In this document: piece after piece, positions 53,164 through 63,029 of the stretch | How positions within the stretch are numbered: position 1 is the first letter of the stretch | Layout: each line of letters begins with the position of its first letter | DNA from: Bradyrhizobium nivariense | Lineage (GTDB): Bacteria; Pseudomonadota; Alphaproteobacteria; Rhizobiales; Xanthobacteraceae | NCBI RefSeq assembly: GCF_029846715.1 | Contig: NZ_JARVWW010000038.1 | Location: 1-64,000, forward strand | DNA length: 64,000 nt | Direction: 5' to 3' | Made by a program: the position numbers and the translations under genes | The notes under the pieces: generated by a model | What the model was told of the DNA's origin: nothing | Seen by the model: the letters and a program-made list of their open reading frames with translations, nothing else | Database searches by the model: none

Positions 53164-53589
53164 ATGCGCAGCACAGCACTGGTGGTTGCATTCGTGATCT
53201 CGTTGACCGCGCCGGCTTCGGCTCAGAAGGCCGAGATTGAAGCGATCAACGCGAAATGGATTGAATTGTTCAACAAGGGCGACTTCTCTGGGATTGCCTC
53301 ACTCTACAGCACCGATGCGATCGCCCTCCCGCCCGGTTCTGCGATGGTACACGGCCGAGCGGCCATCGAGGCAATGTGGAAAGGCATGGCCGACCAGGTA
53401 GGCGATCCAAGGCTCACAACCGCCGACGTCAGGCCGCTTGGCCCTTCCGCGGCACGCGAAATCGGGACCTTCACTCTGAAGACCAAGGGACCAACACCGC
53501 AGGAGGTGACCGGGAAATATGTCGTCGTTTGGGAAAAGGTCGGAAACGACTGGAAGCTCACCACCGACATATGGAACGACGGCAAATAA
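53164..53589 (+). CDS. Secreted DUF4440/SnoaL-like protein
   Basis: A 141-residue protein with a signal peptide at 1-20 (MRSTALVVAFVISLTAPASA). A cone-like NTF2 fold follows: IEAINAKWIELFNKGDFSGI, ASLYSTDAIALPPG, GRAAIEAMWKGM, then WEKVGNDWKLTTDIWN. DUF4440 members include ketosteroid-isomerase-like proteins; the substrate is unknown. GGGAG lies six bases before ATG 53164; ATG 53158 and 53092 are possible but less well placed. Confidence 0.8.
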   Translation: MRSTALVVAFVISLTAPASAQKAEIEAINAKWIELFNKGDFSGIASLYSTDAIALPPGSAMVHGRAAIEAMWKGMADQVGDPRLTTADVRPLGPSAAREIGTFTLKTKGPTPQEVTGKYVVVWEKVGNDWKLTTDIWNDGK

Positions 53590-53743
53590 GCCTCTCTCGT
53601 CCTTAGGTCTCTTCGCGCGAAGAGCTACCCTCCTGGTGAGGACGAAGCGCGGCGGTCTAAGCATCGCGTCCTTCGCCAAGGGTGCGGGCTGCGCCAGTAT
53701 CAGGCGCGGAGGAAGCAGGGCAGGAAGCAGCTACGTCAGGGCA

Positions 53744-54529
53744 CTAGCGTACAGACCATGGCCATGCCGATGACGGTTGCGGTTTTTTGACTTGCGGCCG
53801 CGCCGGGGTTGGCGCCGGCTTCTGCGTTTGAGCGACATTGGTCGGACGCCGCGGACGCGGCACTGGTATTTCGGGCGTCACCTTTGGCTCTTCGGGGTTC
53901 ACCTGTGATTCTTCAGGCATCACCTTTAGCTCTTCAGGCATCACCTTTGGCTCCGAAGCCTTGGCGATGACGCGGGCCAGTTGTTCCTGATTTGCGTTGA
54001 GCCGCTCGGTAACCGTTTCGCTTTCGCGCTCTACCCGTATTTGCGTCGCCCTGATCTGGTCGATGATATCGTTGTTGCGTACCATTTCTGCCCGGCTCGC
54101 CTTGAGCTGGCTTGCGACATTCTCATTGTCGCGGACCAATTGTCCTTGCCTCATCTCGAGCTGCGCGACCGCCTGCCTCAAGGCAGCGAGATCATGCGCT
54201 ATCGGTTGGAGCTGCTGCGCAAAGTCGGACGCATTCGGCGAGGCCTGTGTCAGGGGTGCTGGGTCTGAGGGGGCCATCGCTTCCGTTTGAGCGGAGGACG
54301 ACCACCACCAGGCAACAACACCGATGGATGCCGCCAACAGAGAACCGACGAAAGCCAGGTAGCGCCAATCCGCCAACTCATGAATCGTTGGCGGCGGAGG
54401 ACCAAACGCCTCAATGCCGGTCGGCGGGTCCGAATGCGTGACCCTCGCTTCGCGCGCCAGGTTGGAAAGCTGTTCCTCCAAGCTCGCAAACGGCCCTTCC
54501 GTGAGTTTGTCGTCCAGCGTGGAATCCAT
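53744..54529 (-). CDS. Membrane protein with coiled coil and Pro-Glu repeats
   Basis: A 261-residue protein. A cytosolic N-terminus (MDSTLDDKLTEGPFASLEEQ) leads to one transmembrane helix (YLAFVGSLLAASIGVVAWWW). A long coiled coil follows (about 100-190; LRQAVAQLEMRQGQLVRDNE and more), then a repeat tract of about ten-residue units (EPKVMPEELKVMPEESQVNP, then EEPKVTPE) and a Pro/Lys-rich tail. GGAG lies before ATG 54529. Proteins of this plan are common in Bradyrhizobium, with unknown function. The tail is basic and may contact the cell wall or nucleic acid. Confidence 0.65.
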   Translation of the reverse strand: MDSTLDDKLTEGPFASLEEQLSNLAREARVTHSDPPTGIEAFGPPPPTIHELADWRYLAFVGSLLAASIGVVAWWWSSSAQTEAMAPSDPAPLTQASPNASDFAQQLQPIAHDLAALRQAVAQLEMRQGQLVRDNENVASQLKASRAEMVRNNDIIDQIRATQIRVERESETVTERLNANQEQLARVIAKASEPKVMPEELKVMPEESQVNPEEPKVTPEIPVPRPRRPTNVAQTQKPAPTPARPQVKKPQPSSAWPWSVR

Positions 54530-55073
54530 TTGGGTGCTCCGTATCAAATGCAATGTCACCCAAGTGAGAGTGATCCGCGCAGCGCAGCCTACGAAGCTTC
54601 GCAGGGATGAGATGCAGCCTGCGCGTCACATCGTCTTTTCTTGTGAGCTCATCCCTGAACTGTCCCTGCGTTCTTAACCCAGCCGAAGAGGCGGAACTAT
54701 GTTCACGGCCGGAGAACTACGGAAGGAACCCTTACTCTTCCACCTTGGAGGCGTCGAACGCCGCCGCGGCCTACGTGGTGGTCACGCATCATCGTGCAGA
54801 GTTTTGGCGCGTCGCTGTGCTTGAGATCCTCGATATTGAGCACGTGCTGGGCGCCGACGGTGACGTGGTCACCGGAGCGATGATCGAACGCAATCTTCGT
54901 GGCCAAGAGACGGAGCTTGGCGGCAGGATCGGCTCATTGCAATATTCCGACGCTGTTGTCCTCATCCGTCAAAGCAACCTTGAAAGGGATAGACATCAAG
55001 CGTGAACACGCGAGCATCAAATTCTGTGGTCCCCCTTTGCACCAGGGAGTACTGCTTCTTCCTGGGGGTGCGA
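54530..55073. other. Intergenic region, no convincing gene
   Basis: A plus-strand frame (54607-55005) and its minus-strand counterpart (54703-54906) are open but have no ribosome site or known motif. Neither is called. No repeat or RNA is seen. Confidence 0.3.
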
Positions 55074-55309
55074 ATGGCACACTACCGAGCTTACCTTTTG
55101 GATCAGCACCGCCATGTTATAGCGTGGCCAATCTGCAGTGCGCCGACGAGCAGGAAGCAAGAGAATGCGTTCAGCAGCTGGTTGACGTCAACGACATCGA
55201 GTTATGGCAACTTGATCGTCGTATCGCGGTGTTTGAAGCTGCCATAGCCCGAACCCCGAAGGCTGAGGGACAGACCTCCGCGGGCGACGGGCGCGATAGA
55301 CATGACTGA
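55074..55309 (+). pseudogene. Small conserved hypothetical protein, frameshifted
   Basis: The ATG frame reads MAHYRAYLLDQHRHV and then goes off into IAWPICSAP. One frame over, the sequence resumes as VANLQCADEQEARECVQQLV followed by DVNDIELWQLDRRIAVFE, to a stop at 55309. I recall intact Bradyrhizobium proteins of the form M.HYRAYLLD..GH...A..L.CADE.EA....QLVD..D.ELWQ.DR.IA.F. The span is 236 nt, one short of 79 codons, so a one-base deletion at about 55115-55122 explains it. It may be real decay or an assembly indel. Confidence 0.65.
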
Positions 55310-56099
55310 GGAAGGAAAGCGAGAGAGCGGGCTTTCTGCAATCTTGCTGCGATCTTGGGCCGAGTTCGCGGCGGAAGGAATCCCATGGCTGAGGCTGAAC
55401 TCGTCGCTGCGGCTGAGGTTCGGATGCGTCGACGGATTCGCCTTAGTGGGGGCAGCGTCGAGGTTCATCATAGCGCGCTCACAGGGGCGCTTGGGACGCG
55501 TCGAAAGTCCGGTGAGCGAGGGTCACTTGTTCACGACGACAAGATACGTGACGTGAAGAGTTATCGGTGATTTCGACCCGTCCAAGACGATCCGGAGACT
55601 CTTCGGATGATAGCAGCAATCACTGTCCCGGTCTTGCCATTCAAGCGCGGCCCCGCTGCGGGCTTTACCTCTATGCGACAACGAACCCGAGTGGCAATGC
55701 AGCAGAACCGTGCTGCTCGTGACGACTTGTTCTCACTCGAGCGTTAGGCCGGAATAAACGGCTGGCCAAAGAAGGGCGGCTGTTGGTGTCGTCGCCAGCG
55801 CCGCCGCTAACTCACTGTGCGTCATGCCGTGATTAACCCCGGCTACGATCGCGGACCTCATTTCCACAGCTCCCCAGAAGGCGTCACGCCGGACTCCCGC
55901 TGAGTCGACAGATGGCCGGGCAGCTTGCGCGGTCAGGTGCGATCGATGGCGAGCGCCGGCTGGGAGATCGGGCTGAAGGCGAAGCCGGGGGCTAATCTGC
56001 GCTCCAACCCGCGCCCGGACGGCTTGGGCGCTTAGGAACGTGTTGGCTCTCCGGGAGTCCTAGTGGCAACCTCGTCTCTGCCTTGCGTGCGGGGCGCCC
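55310..56099. other. Gene-poor stretch
   Basis: About 790 bases. Two overlapping frames (55302-55556 and 55355-55570) look non-native in composition and are not called. From 55571 to 56099 I see nothing: no RNA, no transposase motif, no strong repeat. Confidence 0.35.
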
Positions 56100-56255
56100 A
56101 TGGAAAAAGCGATCGCCTTCGCGATCTCAGCTGGAATTGCCTGCTTCGGCGCTTGGATCCTTGTTGCCGCCCTCTACTCCAACACGCCCGTTGTCGTTTG
56201 CCTCGCGCTCCTCCCCGTAGCCATCGGGCTTATGAGCGCTTTCGGCGACTACTGA
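56100..56255 (+). CDS. Small two-helix membrane protein
   Basis: A 51-residue protein: MEKAIAFAISAGIACFGAWI, LVAALYSNTPVVVCLALLPV, AIGLMSAFGDY. Two transmembrane helices are separated by a short loop. I recall similar short integral proteins in Bradyrhizobium, with no assigned role. The upstream GGGGCGCCC is not a clear ribosome site, so the start is tentative. Confidence 0.5.
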   Translation: MEKAIAFAISAGIACFGAWILVAALYSNTPVVVCLALLPVAIGLMSAFGDY

Positions 56256-56353
56256 CGGGCTGGGGACAACGCGCTTTAGGTCAGCGGCGCTGCGTTTTCC
56301 GAATCGGCGCGCCATGCACGCTGTCCCGCAATGCTCTGGTTGCGGGGGTAGGC

Positions 56354-56512
56354 GTGAGCCAGTTTTTTACCGAGCTGCTACTAGCGACGGCCCTGATGAT
56401 GGCCCTGTGTTTCGGAGTGGCAGCGTGGCGCCTCTCGGACGGCAAGGACTCCGATATCAGCGGTCGAATGCACTACCCACGGGTATGGCAGGCCCCCATC
56501 ACAACTTACTGA
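56354..56512 (+). CDS. Possible small single-helix membrane protein
   Basis: A 52-residue frame from GTG 56354: MSQFFTELLLATALMMALCF, GVAAWRLSDGKDSD, then ISGRMHYPRVWQAP. One N-terminal transmembrane helix precedes a short polar tail. GGGGGTAGG lies just upstream. It follows the two-helix membrane protein by about 100 bases. No known family; support is modest. Confidence 0.35.
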   Translation: MSQFFTELLLATALMMALCFGVAAWRLSDGKDSDISGRMHYPRVWQAPITTY

Positions 56513-56882
56513 AGGGTCGCCTTGCGCGCGCCCTTCGCGATGTTGGCGCCGACCAAGGCCTCACTTGGAGGGTTGAGAACTGCTGGGAATGATCGGTGGA
56601 CCGGCTTTCTGGCAAATATAGTCAGCGCTGATGTTCGTTCCATGAATCACAGCGCTCGAAGAGCAATTTGCGGCTGGCGCCGCGCAGTCCATCAGATTTC
56701 GTTTTGGTCCTGGTCACGGTCGCACCCGTCCAAGTCTTCCGTCGCTGCCCTCCATACCGTTCGAGTCCTGCGCCGCGCCGCCTCCTCCGTTCGACGGACG
56801 CGGGAAGTGCCGGCCGCGGCTACGGTAGATGCGTCGAGACGCAATGTTGGCGAATCGACACGATCGAATTGGGGAAATCGAA
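56513..56882. other. Intergenic region before the autotransporter
   Basis: About 370 bases with no gene. Several short frames are open, but none has a ribosome site or motif. No clear promoter elements are seen for the downstream gene. Confidence 0.3.
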
Positions 56883-59800
56883 ATGAAGCGGACGGTTCTG
56901 GATGGTGTTGCGCAACCGCATCGTGCGCGGCGCCGGTTTGGGCAAGGCCAGGTCTTGGCGCTGGCGCTGGCCTCCGCTTCTATCGCGGCAATCGGGCGCG
57001 CCGAGGCGGCGTGTACGCCGGCGGCGCCGGCCAACGGCGCCATCATCACCTGCACGGGCACGGTCACCAACCAGCAGGACAGCATTACCGGCTACGGCAC
57101 CATTGACGACAGCGGCAACACCTACAATATCGCGACCGGCGCGACGGTGACGGGCGATTCTTTCGGGGTGAAGTTCAGCAACGATTCAACGTTGGGCCCG
57201 GCAACATTCAACAATGACGGCAGGATCGAAGGCACGGGGGCTGCTGGCATCACCGGAGACGCCGCCACCGTGTCCAACACCAGTGGCGGCGTCATTACGG
57301 GCAATAACGGCATCACCGTTGGCACGCTCAACCTCGACAATGCCGGCCAGGTCCTCGGACCGGGCGCCAACGGCGGCGCCATCAGCGGCATCACCATCAA
57401 CGTGAACTCCAATTCCGGCGCCATCTCGGGCGTGTTGTTCGGCATCCGGGCCGGCACCGTGACGGTGAACAATGGCGGCTTGATCGAGGGAACGGCGGCG
57501 AATGGGGTCGGCATCGTTGGCAGGACCGTCAATGTGACGGCGAACACCGGCACCACTACAGGCGGGGCGGCCGGCATCCTGATCTCCGGCGGTGGCACAA
57601 GTACCATCAACAATACCAACACTATCTCGGGCACGGACGCAGCCACCGGCGCCGGCATTCACACCACGGCGGCCAGCGCGACCATCGATGCGAGCGGCAA
57701 CTCCGGCCTCGGCATTATCAAGGGCACGAAGGCCGGCATCAAAGCCGACCATGACATAACGGTCAGCAACGGCACCGGCACCATCTCGGGCAACGGCGTG
57801 AACGGCGATGGCATTTCTGGCAACGTCGTCAATGTCACCGCCAACGCCGGCACCATTTCGGGCACGCAGGTAGGCATTGTAGGCGTCGCGGCGGCAACAG
57901 TGGTCAACAGCGGCACCGTTTCGGGCGGGGTGAACGGTGTACAGGCCGATGGGATCGTCACCGTTAACAATGCCGGCAATATCTTGGGCGTAGCTAACGC
58001 CGCTATTGTTAGCGACGGCAGCGTCATCGTCACCGCCAACACCGGCACCATCTCGGGCGGCTCGAGAGGCATCAACGGCAACACCGTCACGGTGACCGCG
58101 AATGCCGGCACCATCCAGGGCGGATCGTTCGGCATCTCCGCTGACGCAGTCAACGTGACCGCAAACAGTGGCACCATCCAGGGCGGCACGTTCGGCATTT
58201 CGGCCGCTCTTACAGCTAACGTGAACAACGCTGGAACTATTAAAGAGGACGATGCGGGCGGCACAGCGATCTTTGCTGCGGCCTCCACCACGGTGAACAA
58301 CGCTGGCCAAATCCTCGCGTTAGGAAGCGGCGGGATCGCCATTCAGAGCGGGATCGCCAACGTCAACAATTCCGGCACAATCTCGGGTGATTTCGCTGGC
58401 GTCGTTGGCGCGGATGCCAACACGACCGGCACGGTTGAATTAGTCACGAACACCGGCACCATCTCGGGCGGATCGTTCGGCGTCCTGGCCGACAGAACTG
58501 CCAACGTGAACAATTCCGGCACTATCTCGGGCAGCACCGCAATCAGCGCTGGGGGCAACGCCACGGTGGCGAACTTTGTCGGCGGCAGAATCCTGGGCGA
58601 TGCGTTTGGCATCCAGGCCGTCGCGGTCGGCAAGACTGCCACCATCGACAACTCCGGAACCATTCAAGCGGCGGGCGCTAACGGCATCGGCATCCAGGCC
58701 ATTACCGCCACGGTGACCAATCACGTCGGCGGCACCATCTCGGGCGGGGTTCAGGGCATGGCAGTGAACAACCTGACGGTAACCAACGCCGGCACCATTA
58801 TGGGGACGACTGGCTTTGGCATTAACGGTGGCAACGTCGACGTGACGAACGCGAGCGGCGGCACCATCTCGGGTGGGGTGTCTGGCATCACCGCCGGCTT
58901 CGCCACGGTGACCAACGATGTCGGCGGCGCGATCACCGGCGGATCGGGCGCGGGACACGCCGGTGTTACCGCCGGCCGCCTGGACCTGACGAACTTCGGC
59001 GCCATCTCGGGCAATATCGGCGTCCAGGCCACCAACGCGACATTCGGCGGCAGCACCATCATCAATGGCGGCACCATCGCCAGCACGGCGGGCGCGACCG
59101 GCATCGCGATCCAGCTGACCGCGGCCAACGACACGCTGACGCTGAAGCCGACCTCGAGGATCATCGGCCTGATCGACATGGGTAACGGCACCGGCGACGT
59201 CGTCAATGTGGAGGCCGCTGAGCCGACCCTGCTGGCGCGCGGGGTGTCGTCGCTGTCGCTCAGCGCCAGCGCCGTGGTCAATGCCGTCAAGGCCCAGCTC
59301 GTCAACTTCGAAGGCGTGTTCAACGCCACCGTCGCCGCTGTCAGCGGCGCGGTTGGCAGCCAGCCGACCGTGACAGCCGGCGCCCAGGTCGCCGCGCTCG
59401 ATCCCACCGCGCTGGCGCAGACCGACCGCACGCTGATGGATTTCACCGGCAACGTGTCCTCGCTGGTGCAGGGCCGGCTCAACGGCGTGTCGCCGACCGG
59501 AGGCGCCAACCTGACGATGATGAGCTACGCCATGGACGACGCCGCATCCGCCAGGGCACAGATGTTCAGCAAGGCCCCGGCGGCAAGTTGGAGCGCGGCG
59601 CCGGTGACGGTGTGGAGCAGCGCCTTCGGAGGGCGGCGCGACCAGGACGAGGCTGCGAACACCCTGCGCTCGACCTCGACCGCGTTCGGCGGCGCCATCG
59701 GCATCGACCGCAGGCTGCAGCCGAGCTGGCTCGTCGGCGTGTTCGCCGGCGGCGGCGCCGGGACGCTCTCGGTCGACTTGAGCTCGCAGAAGGTCGACAC

Positions 59801-60440
59801 CGATTACGTGTTCGCCGGCGGCTACAGCCGGTTGGAATGGGCGAATACCTTTCTCGATGTCACCGTGCAGGGTGGCAGCGCCCGCAACAAGTCGAACCGG
59901 CTGGTGCAGAACAACGTTCTCGGTACGCTGGAACATGCCACCGCAAGCTCGAACGGCTGGTTCGTCAGCCCGGAAGTGGCCTACGGCTATCGCCTCGACC
60001 TCGGCCACGGCTATCTGCTGACGCCGAGCGCGCGGGTGCGCTACATCGCCGGCTTCTTCGATGGCTATAGCGAGACCGGCTCGGCGCAGACCCTGTCGAT
60101 CGGCAGCCGTACCCTGCAGAATTTCGAGGAGCGCGGCGAACTCGAGGTCGCCCGCCTGACGAGCTTCTTCGGCGGCGAGCACGTTTTCAAGGCCAATGTG
60201 CATGGCGGTGTGATCGCGCAGCAGCGCGTCGGCGACGCCAGCATCAACGCGGTCTTGATCGGGCAGAACCTCACCTTCGCGACCCCCGGCAAGGGCAGCA
60301 CGGTAGGCGCGGTGGCCGGCGCCGGCTTCGACTACCACACCAGCCTGAACGTCGCGGTGTTCGGCGCGATCGAGGGCATCACAATGTCCGACCAGAGCCG
60401 CAGCGGCACCGCGAGAGGCGGCGTGCGCGTCGCCTTCTGA
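56883..60440 (+). CDS. Autotransporter with glycine/threonine repeat passenger
   Basis: A 1185-residue type Va autotransporter. The signal peptide is long ([20 protein letters not shown] then an Ala/Leu core to about 43). The passenger (about 44-880) is built of many NxGTISGGxxGI or NVTANxGTI repeats that fold as a beta-helix in related proteins. The C-terminal translocator (about 905-1185) begins [14 protein letters not shown], has alternating beta strands and ends in Phe (GVRVAF), as needed for Bam recognition. No passenger protease or adhesin motif is seen. The likely role is a surface adhesin or biofilm protein. ATG 56883 lies 18 codons after an earlier in-frame ATG that does not begin a signal peptide. 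Confidence 0.9.
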   Translation: MKRTVLDGVAQPHRARRRFGQGQVLALALASASIAAIGRAEAACTPAAPANGAIITCTGTVTNQQDSITGYGTIDDSGNTYNIATGATVTGDSFGVKFSNDSTLGPATFNNDGRIEGTGAAGITGDAATVSNTSGGVITGNNGITVGTLNLDNAGQVLGPGANGGAISGITINVNSNSGAISGVLFGIRAGTVTVNNGGLIEGTAANGVGIVGRTVNVTANTGTTTGGAAGILISGGGTSTINNTNTISGTDAATGAGIHTTAASATIDASGNSGLGIIKGTKAGIKADHDITVSNGTGTISGNGVNGDGISGNVVNVTANAGTISGTQVGIVGVAAATVVNSGTVSGGVNGVQADGIVTVNNAGNILGVANAAIVSDGSVIVTANTGTISGGSRGINGNTVTVTANAGTIQGGSFGISADAVNVTANSGTIQGGTFGISAALTANVNNAGTIKEDDAGGTAIFAAASTTVNNAGQILALGSGGIAIQSGIANVNNSGTISGDFAGVVGADANTTGTVELVTNTGTISGGSFGVLADRTANVNNSGTISGSTAISAGGNATVANFVGGRILGDAFGIQAVAVGKTATIDNSGTIQAAGANGIGIQAITATVTNHVGGTISGGVQGMAVNNLTVTNAGTIMGTTGFGINGGNVDVTNASGGTISGGVSGITAGFATVTNDVGGAITGGSGAGHAGVTAGRLDLTNFGAISGNIGVQATNATFGGSTIINGGTIASTAGATGIAIQLTAANDTLTLKPTSRIIGLIDMGNGTGDVVNVEAAEPTLLARGVSSLSLSASAVVNAVKAQLVNFEGVFNATVAAVSGAVGSQPTVTAGAQVAALDPTALAQTDRTLMDFTGNVSSLVQGRLNGVSPTGGANLTMMSYAMDDAASARAQMFSKAPAASWSAAPVTVWSSAFGGRRDQDEAANTLRSTSTAFGGAIGIDRRLQPSWLVGVFAGGGAGTLSVDLSSQKVDTDYVFAGGYSRLEWANTFLDVTVQGGSARNKSNRLVQNNVLGTLEHATASSNGWFVSPEVAYGYRLDLGHGYLLTPSARVRYIAGFFDGYSETGSAQTLSIGSRTLQNFEERGELEVARLTSFFGGEHVFKANVHGGVIAQQRVGDASINAVLIGQNLTFATPGKGSTVGAVAGAGFDYHTSLNVAVFGAIEGITMSDQSRSGTARGGVRVAF
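57380..58960 (+). repeat. Imperfect tandem repeats in the autotransporter passenger
   Basis: DNA units close to AACxxCGGCACCATCTCGGGC recur more than a dozen times at about 60-90 base spacing, encoding NxGTISG. They are intragenic, not a CRISPR, as spacing and sequence vary. They may favour copy-number change by recombination. Confidence 0.7.
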
Positions 60441-61375
60441 GGCGGGGCTCGCGGCAGGATCCCGTCGGGTCGCCGCGGCTGGCGTTGACCGGGCATGGAT
60501 CCAGCCGATGCATGCCGTCGCATTGTCGTGCGTTTGGAGGACGCACCCCATGCCGCGCACATGTATGGCGAGAAGCCTCCTCGTCGGGCTCGGCTTTTGC
60601 AAGCTACAGCGTGCTGCTTAAAATTAAAAAAGGAGCGGTGGGGAGCTTTGTCCTCCGCCATTGCGTGTTACTCGCGCCTTGCGTCCGTTGGTACCTACTT
60701 TTCATAAAGCGATTCAAGTTCGGGATGATACCCGAAGCAAGAGAAGTCCAGCCCCGCGCTGTTGCGCCTGGGCGTGCCTGAAATTCTCGCGGTGTCGATA
60801 GGGGCGCGAAAACCCAGTTCCTATGGGATCATTTGAACGGACGCTCAACAGGGCACGCATTCTTTGGATTAGCCCGCGCGATGGCACCTTCGAGATCGCT
60901 TGATCTTCCGGGGCCAGCCGCATCAGGCAAACGGCGGCTGGAGCGTGAATATCCCCCAACGCGCCGCCCTCGTTCAAGAACAAAGTCGGACAAGCCGGCG
61001 CGCCTACTCTGCAAGTGCGGGCCGTCGAGGCGGGCGAAGTTCTTCCTGCCGGTCACGACGCGATCGAAAGCCGTACCACGCGACCACCGAAGCTTAGCAA
61101 GGCCGAGCAGGCCGAGCGGCAGACAACAGCAAAGGCACCCTCGCCAAGTATCGAACCGAGCTGTTGGGAAAGCCCTGGTTCAATTTCATGTGCACCGAGG
61201 ATAATCCAATCGGAGGACGACAGTCTATCCAACTCCGGTTCATTGAAGGGGGCTTAACGATCGACCATACCGCGGGCGAAAGAGCTTGCGATTATCAGGC
61301 GGGTTGGTGCGGACGATGTCGCACGCAACATTTCGATGGTGTCTTGTAACCCACTAAAACGAACCGGAGATTGAA
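60441..61375. other. Gene-poor region holding one arm of an inverted repeat
   Basis: About 935 bases. It contains the left arm of a 60-bp inverted repeat (60691-60750). Between 61113 and 61255 one frame reads ADNSKGTLAKYRTELLGKPW, FNFMCTEDNPIGGRQSIQLR, FIEGG without a proper start, which looks like a gene remnant. No complete gene is supported. Confidence 0.4.
60691..60750 (+). repeat. Left arm of 60-bp inverted repeat (IS630-like end)
   Basis: It is identical to the reverse complement of 62384-62452 apart from a 9-bp insertion in the latter after AAAGC. The arm includes the reading MIPEAREV, the start of the IS630-like transposase seen at the other arm, then diverges. It therefore looks like a truncated element end facing inward. 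Confidence 0.75.
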
Positions 61376-62155
61376 ATGCGCACGATCAGGACGATTCCCA
61401 CGCTGATGCTCGCTGCTTCGCTTGGGGCCGGGATGATCCTGGCGTCGGAAGCCGCTTTGGCCCGAAACAACGGTCATCAGGACCATAGCGATCATCAAGA
61501 GCATAACGGGAAGCGAAGCGGGAACGTCGATCGCTCAACGGCTCCTCAAGCCAGGCATTTCAACGAGAGCAACAAAAAGGATAAAGGCAAAGGCAAGATC
61601 ACCGGTACGGGCGCCAGCGGGACCGTCATCCAGGGCGACAACTCTCCCAGGGGGGCAGTGGCCACCACGAACCCACCAACGACAGGCGTGCCAATTACCC
61701 ATGGTGGCAATCCTCCGAGAGGTCCAGTGGCCGGCGCGCCGGGTTCCCCTGCGGTCGTATCCAATGGCAAGATCAAGCTCTACATACCAAATTCTGCGTC
61801 CGGGTTGACGGTGACATCCAACAAATCAGGCACCGTCACGGTCTCCAATGGTGACCCAAGCCATTCGGTGACCCTACCTGGTGGCTCCGTGACCATATCC
61901 GGTGGCGGCGTCAAAAGTGTTGGAGGTGCACCAGGCGTTCAAGTTGTTAGTCATCCCAACGGCGACTTTGTGGCCGCGACCACGGGACCGAAGAAACCCG
62001 AGGCCGGTACAGTTACCGGCGGCCCAGAGGGTGGTTTCATCAGCGCCCTCGGCAGCGGACTTAAGGATACCGCCGGGAGCCTCGACCCTCGTCAGACATT
62101 TAGAGCGACGGTGAATGGGCCGCCTCCCGAGACCTCGACCACGATCCAGCAGTAA
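61376..62155 (+). CDS. Secreted Gly/Ser-rich hypothetical protein
   Basis: A 259-residue protein with a signal peptide at 1-29 (MRTIRTIPTLMLAASLGAGM, then ILASEAALA|RN). The mature part has a His/Asn/Lys-rich segment (NNGHQDHSDHQEHNGKRSGN), two related Gly/Pro blocks (GDNSPRGAVATTNPP and GGNPPRGPVAGAPG), then a beta-rich region with GLTVTSNKSGTVTVSNGDPS and GGSVTISGGGV. No cysteines and no named domain. GGAG lies eight bases before the ATG. It sits between the arms of a 60-bp inverted repeat. Possibly a surface or extracellular matrix protein. Confidence 0.68.
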   Translation: MRTIRTIPTLMLAASLGAGMILASEAALARNNGHQDHSDHQEHNGKRSGNVDRSTAPQARHFNESNKKDKGKGKITGTGASGTVIQGDNSPRGAVATTNPPTTGVPITHGGNPPRGPVAGAPGSPAVVSNGKIKLYIPNSASGLTVTSNKSGTVTVSNGDPSHSVTLPGGSVTISGGGVKSVGGAPGVQVVSHPNGDFVAATTGPKKPEAGTVTGGPEGGFISALGSGLKDTAGSLDPRQTFRATVNGPPPETSTTIQQ

Positions 62156-62189
62156 ATCCTCCGAATTGCCCCGACCGTTCGCGCCCATT

Positions 62190-62409
62190 GGCGCGAACGG
62201 GACCGCGGGTTCGCGCCCGCCTTGCCGCGAGGCGTCGTCTTTGTCATCACCGCGCGTTTGCTTCGCGGGTCGGGTGTTGCGGCCGCCGCCAACAGAACGA
62301 ACCGAGCCCGCTTCAAATCGCGCTGCAATGTCACCGGCGAGCGGCAACATGCCTCAAGCGCCTTGTGATCCTTCCTCGAAAGGTGGACTTCTCTTGCTTC
62401 GGGTATCAT
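62190..62409 (-). pseudogene. Degenerate IS630-family transposase N-terminus
   Basis: From ATG 62409 the frame reads MIPEAREVHLSRKDHKALEA, CCRSPVTLQRDLKRARFVLL, AA, which matches the N-terminus of IS630-type transposases (VHLS..D...LEA..R...T.QRDL.RARIVLLAA). The conserved next part, GRNTR.IAKEVGVMTKTASRW, appears broken over two frames as GRNTRPAKQTR and VMTKTTPRGKA. The DDE catalytic domain is absent, so this is a dead fragment. Confidence 0.6.
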
Positions 62410-62452
62410 CCCGAACTTGAATCACGACTCACGCTTTATGAAAAGTAGGTAC
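62384..62452 (-). repeat. Right arm of 60-bp inverted repeat (IS630-like end)
   Basis: The reverse complement of the left arm at 60691-60750, with a 9-bp insertion (ACGACTCAC, 62424-62432). It contains the inverted TTCGGG/CCCGAA mini-hairpin and the start of the IS630-like transposase remnant. The arms enclose about 1.6 kb including the secreted protein gene at 61376. Confidence 0.75.
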
Positions 62453-63029
62453 TAGGTCGCGCGCTTAGTGCAGCTTCTGTCCAGGACCAGATTCAGTTCC
62501 TGAACTAGAAAGGCGTGGCGAAGGTTGATAATTGGCATTTCGCGAGCACGGCGCTCGCCTGGAATGATGCGTATGCGTACTGCCTTATCGCCGATGGGCG
62601 CTGAGCCGCATATCCGCGCCTTTTAAACGATCAGGACTTCTTATGAAAAATAATATGATTGAACGAAGCGTCACGATATTCACCCGCTCTGCGGCTCTTG
62701 CCGCGCTTCCGCCTTTGAACGTAGCCACGTCATCGGCCTTCGCTGCGACGCTGTTGCACGCGTAGACGGCAATGGCACGCCGTAGTCGGTATGCGCTGCA
62801 ATCGGCCCGTTCACCCGCTCGTCCTGACAATCGCCTCCGCATTTGGCGTGAACCGAGGCTCGGCGGATTGCCGGCGAGATAACGGTTCATGGCGGCCCGC
62901 AGCCTTCGGGTTGCGTGACTAAACGGTGTCTGAAAAACCGCTGTCGCAATTGTCCAAGTCCCGCGTCACGGCCGTTGTGTCGTGCCGGCATTTACGGAGC
63001 AAGCTTCATGCAATGGATTGACAGGAGAG

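Larger units (their letters stand above)
62156..63029. other. Gene-poor region with IS630 remnant and right repeat arm
   Basis: About 870 bases. It holds the IS630 transposase remnant (62190-62409) and the right repeat arm. A 40-codon frame at 62643 (MKNNMIERSVTIFTRSAALA, then ALPPLNVATSSAFAATLLHA) resembles a signal peptide that ends at once, perhaps a truncated secreted protein. Nothing else is supported. Confidence 0.4.

Noticed and set aside
57380-58960. Possible CRISPR array
   Set aside because: The repeats vary in sequence and spacing, keep a reading frame and code for the passenger domain.
58440-60602. 720-codon minus-strand frame opposite the autotransporter
   Set aside because: Shadow frame; the plus-strand product has a signal peptide, repeats and a complete beta-barrel.
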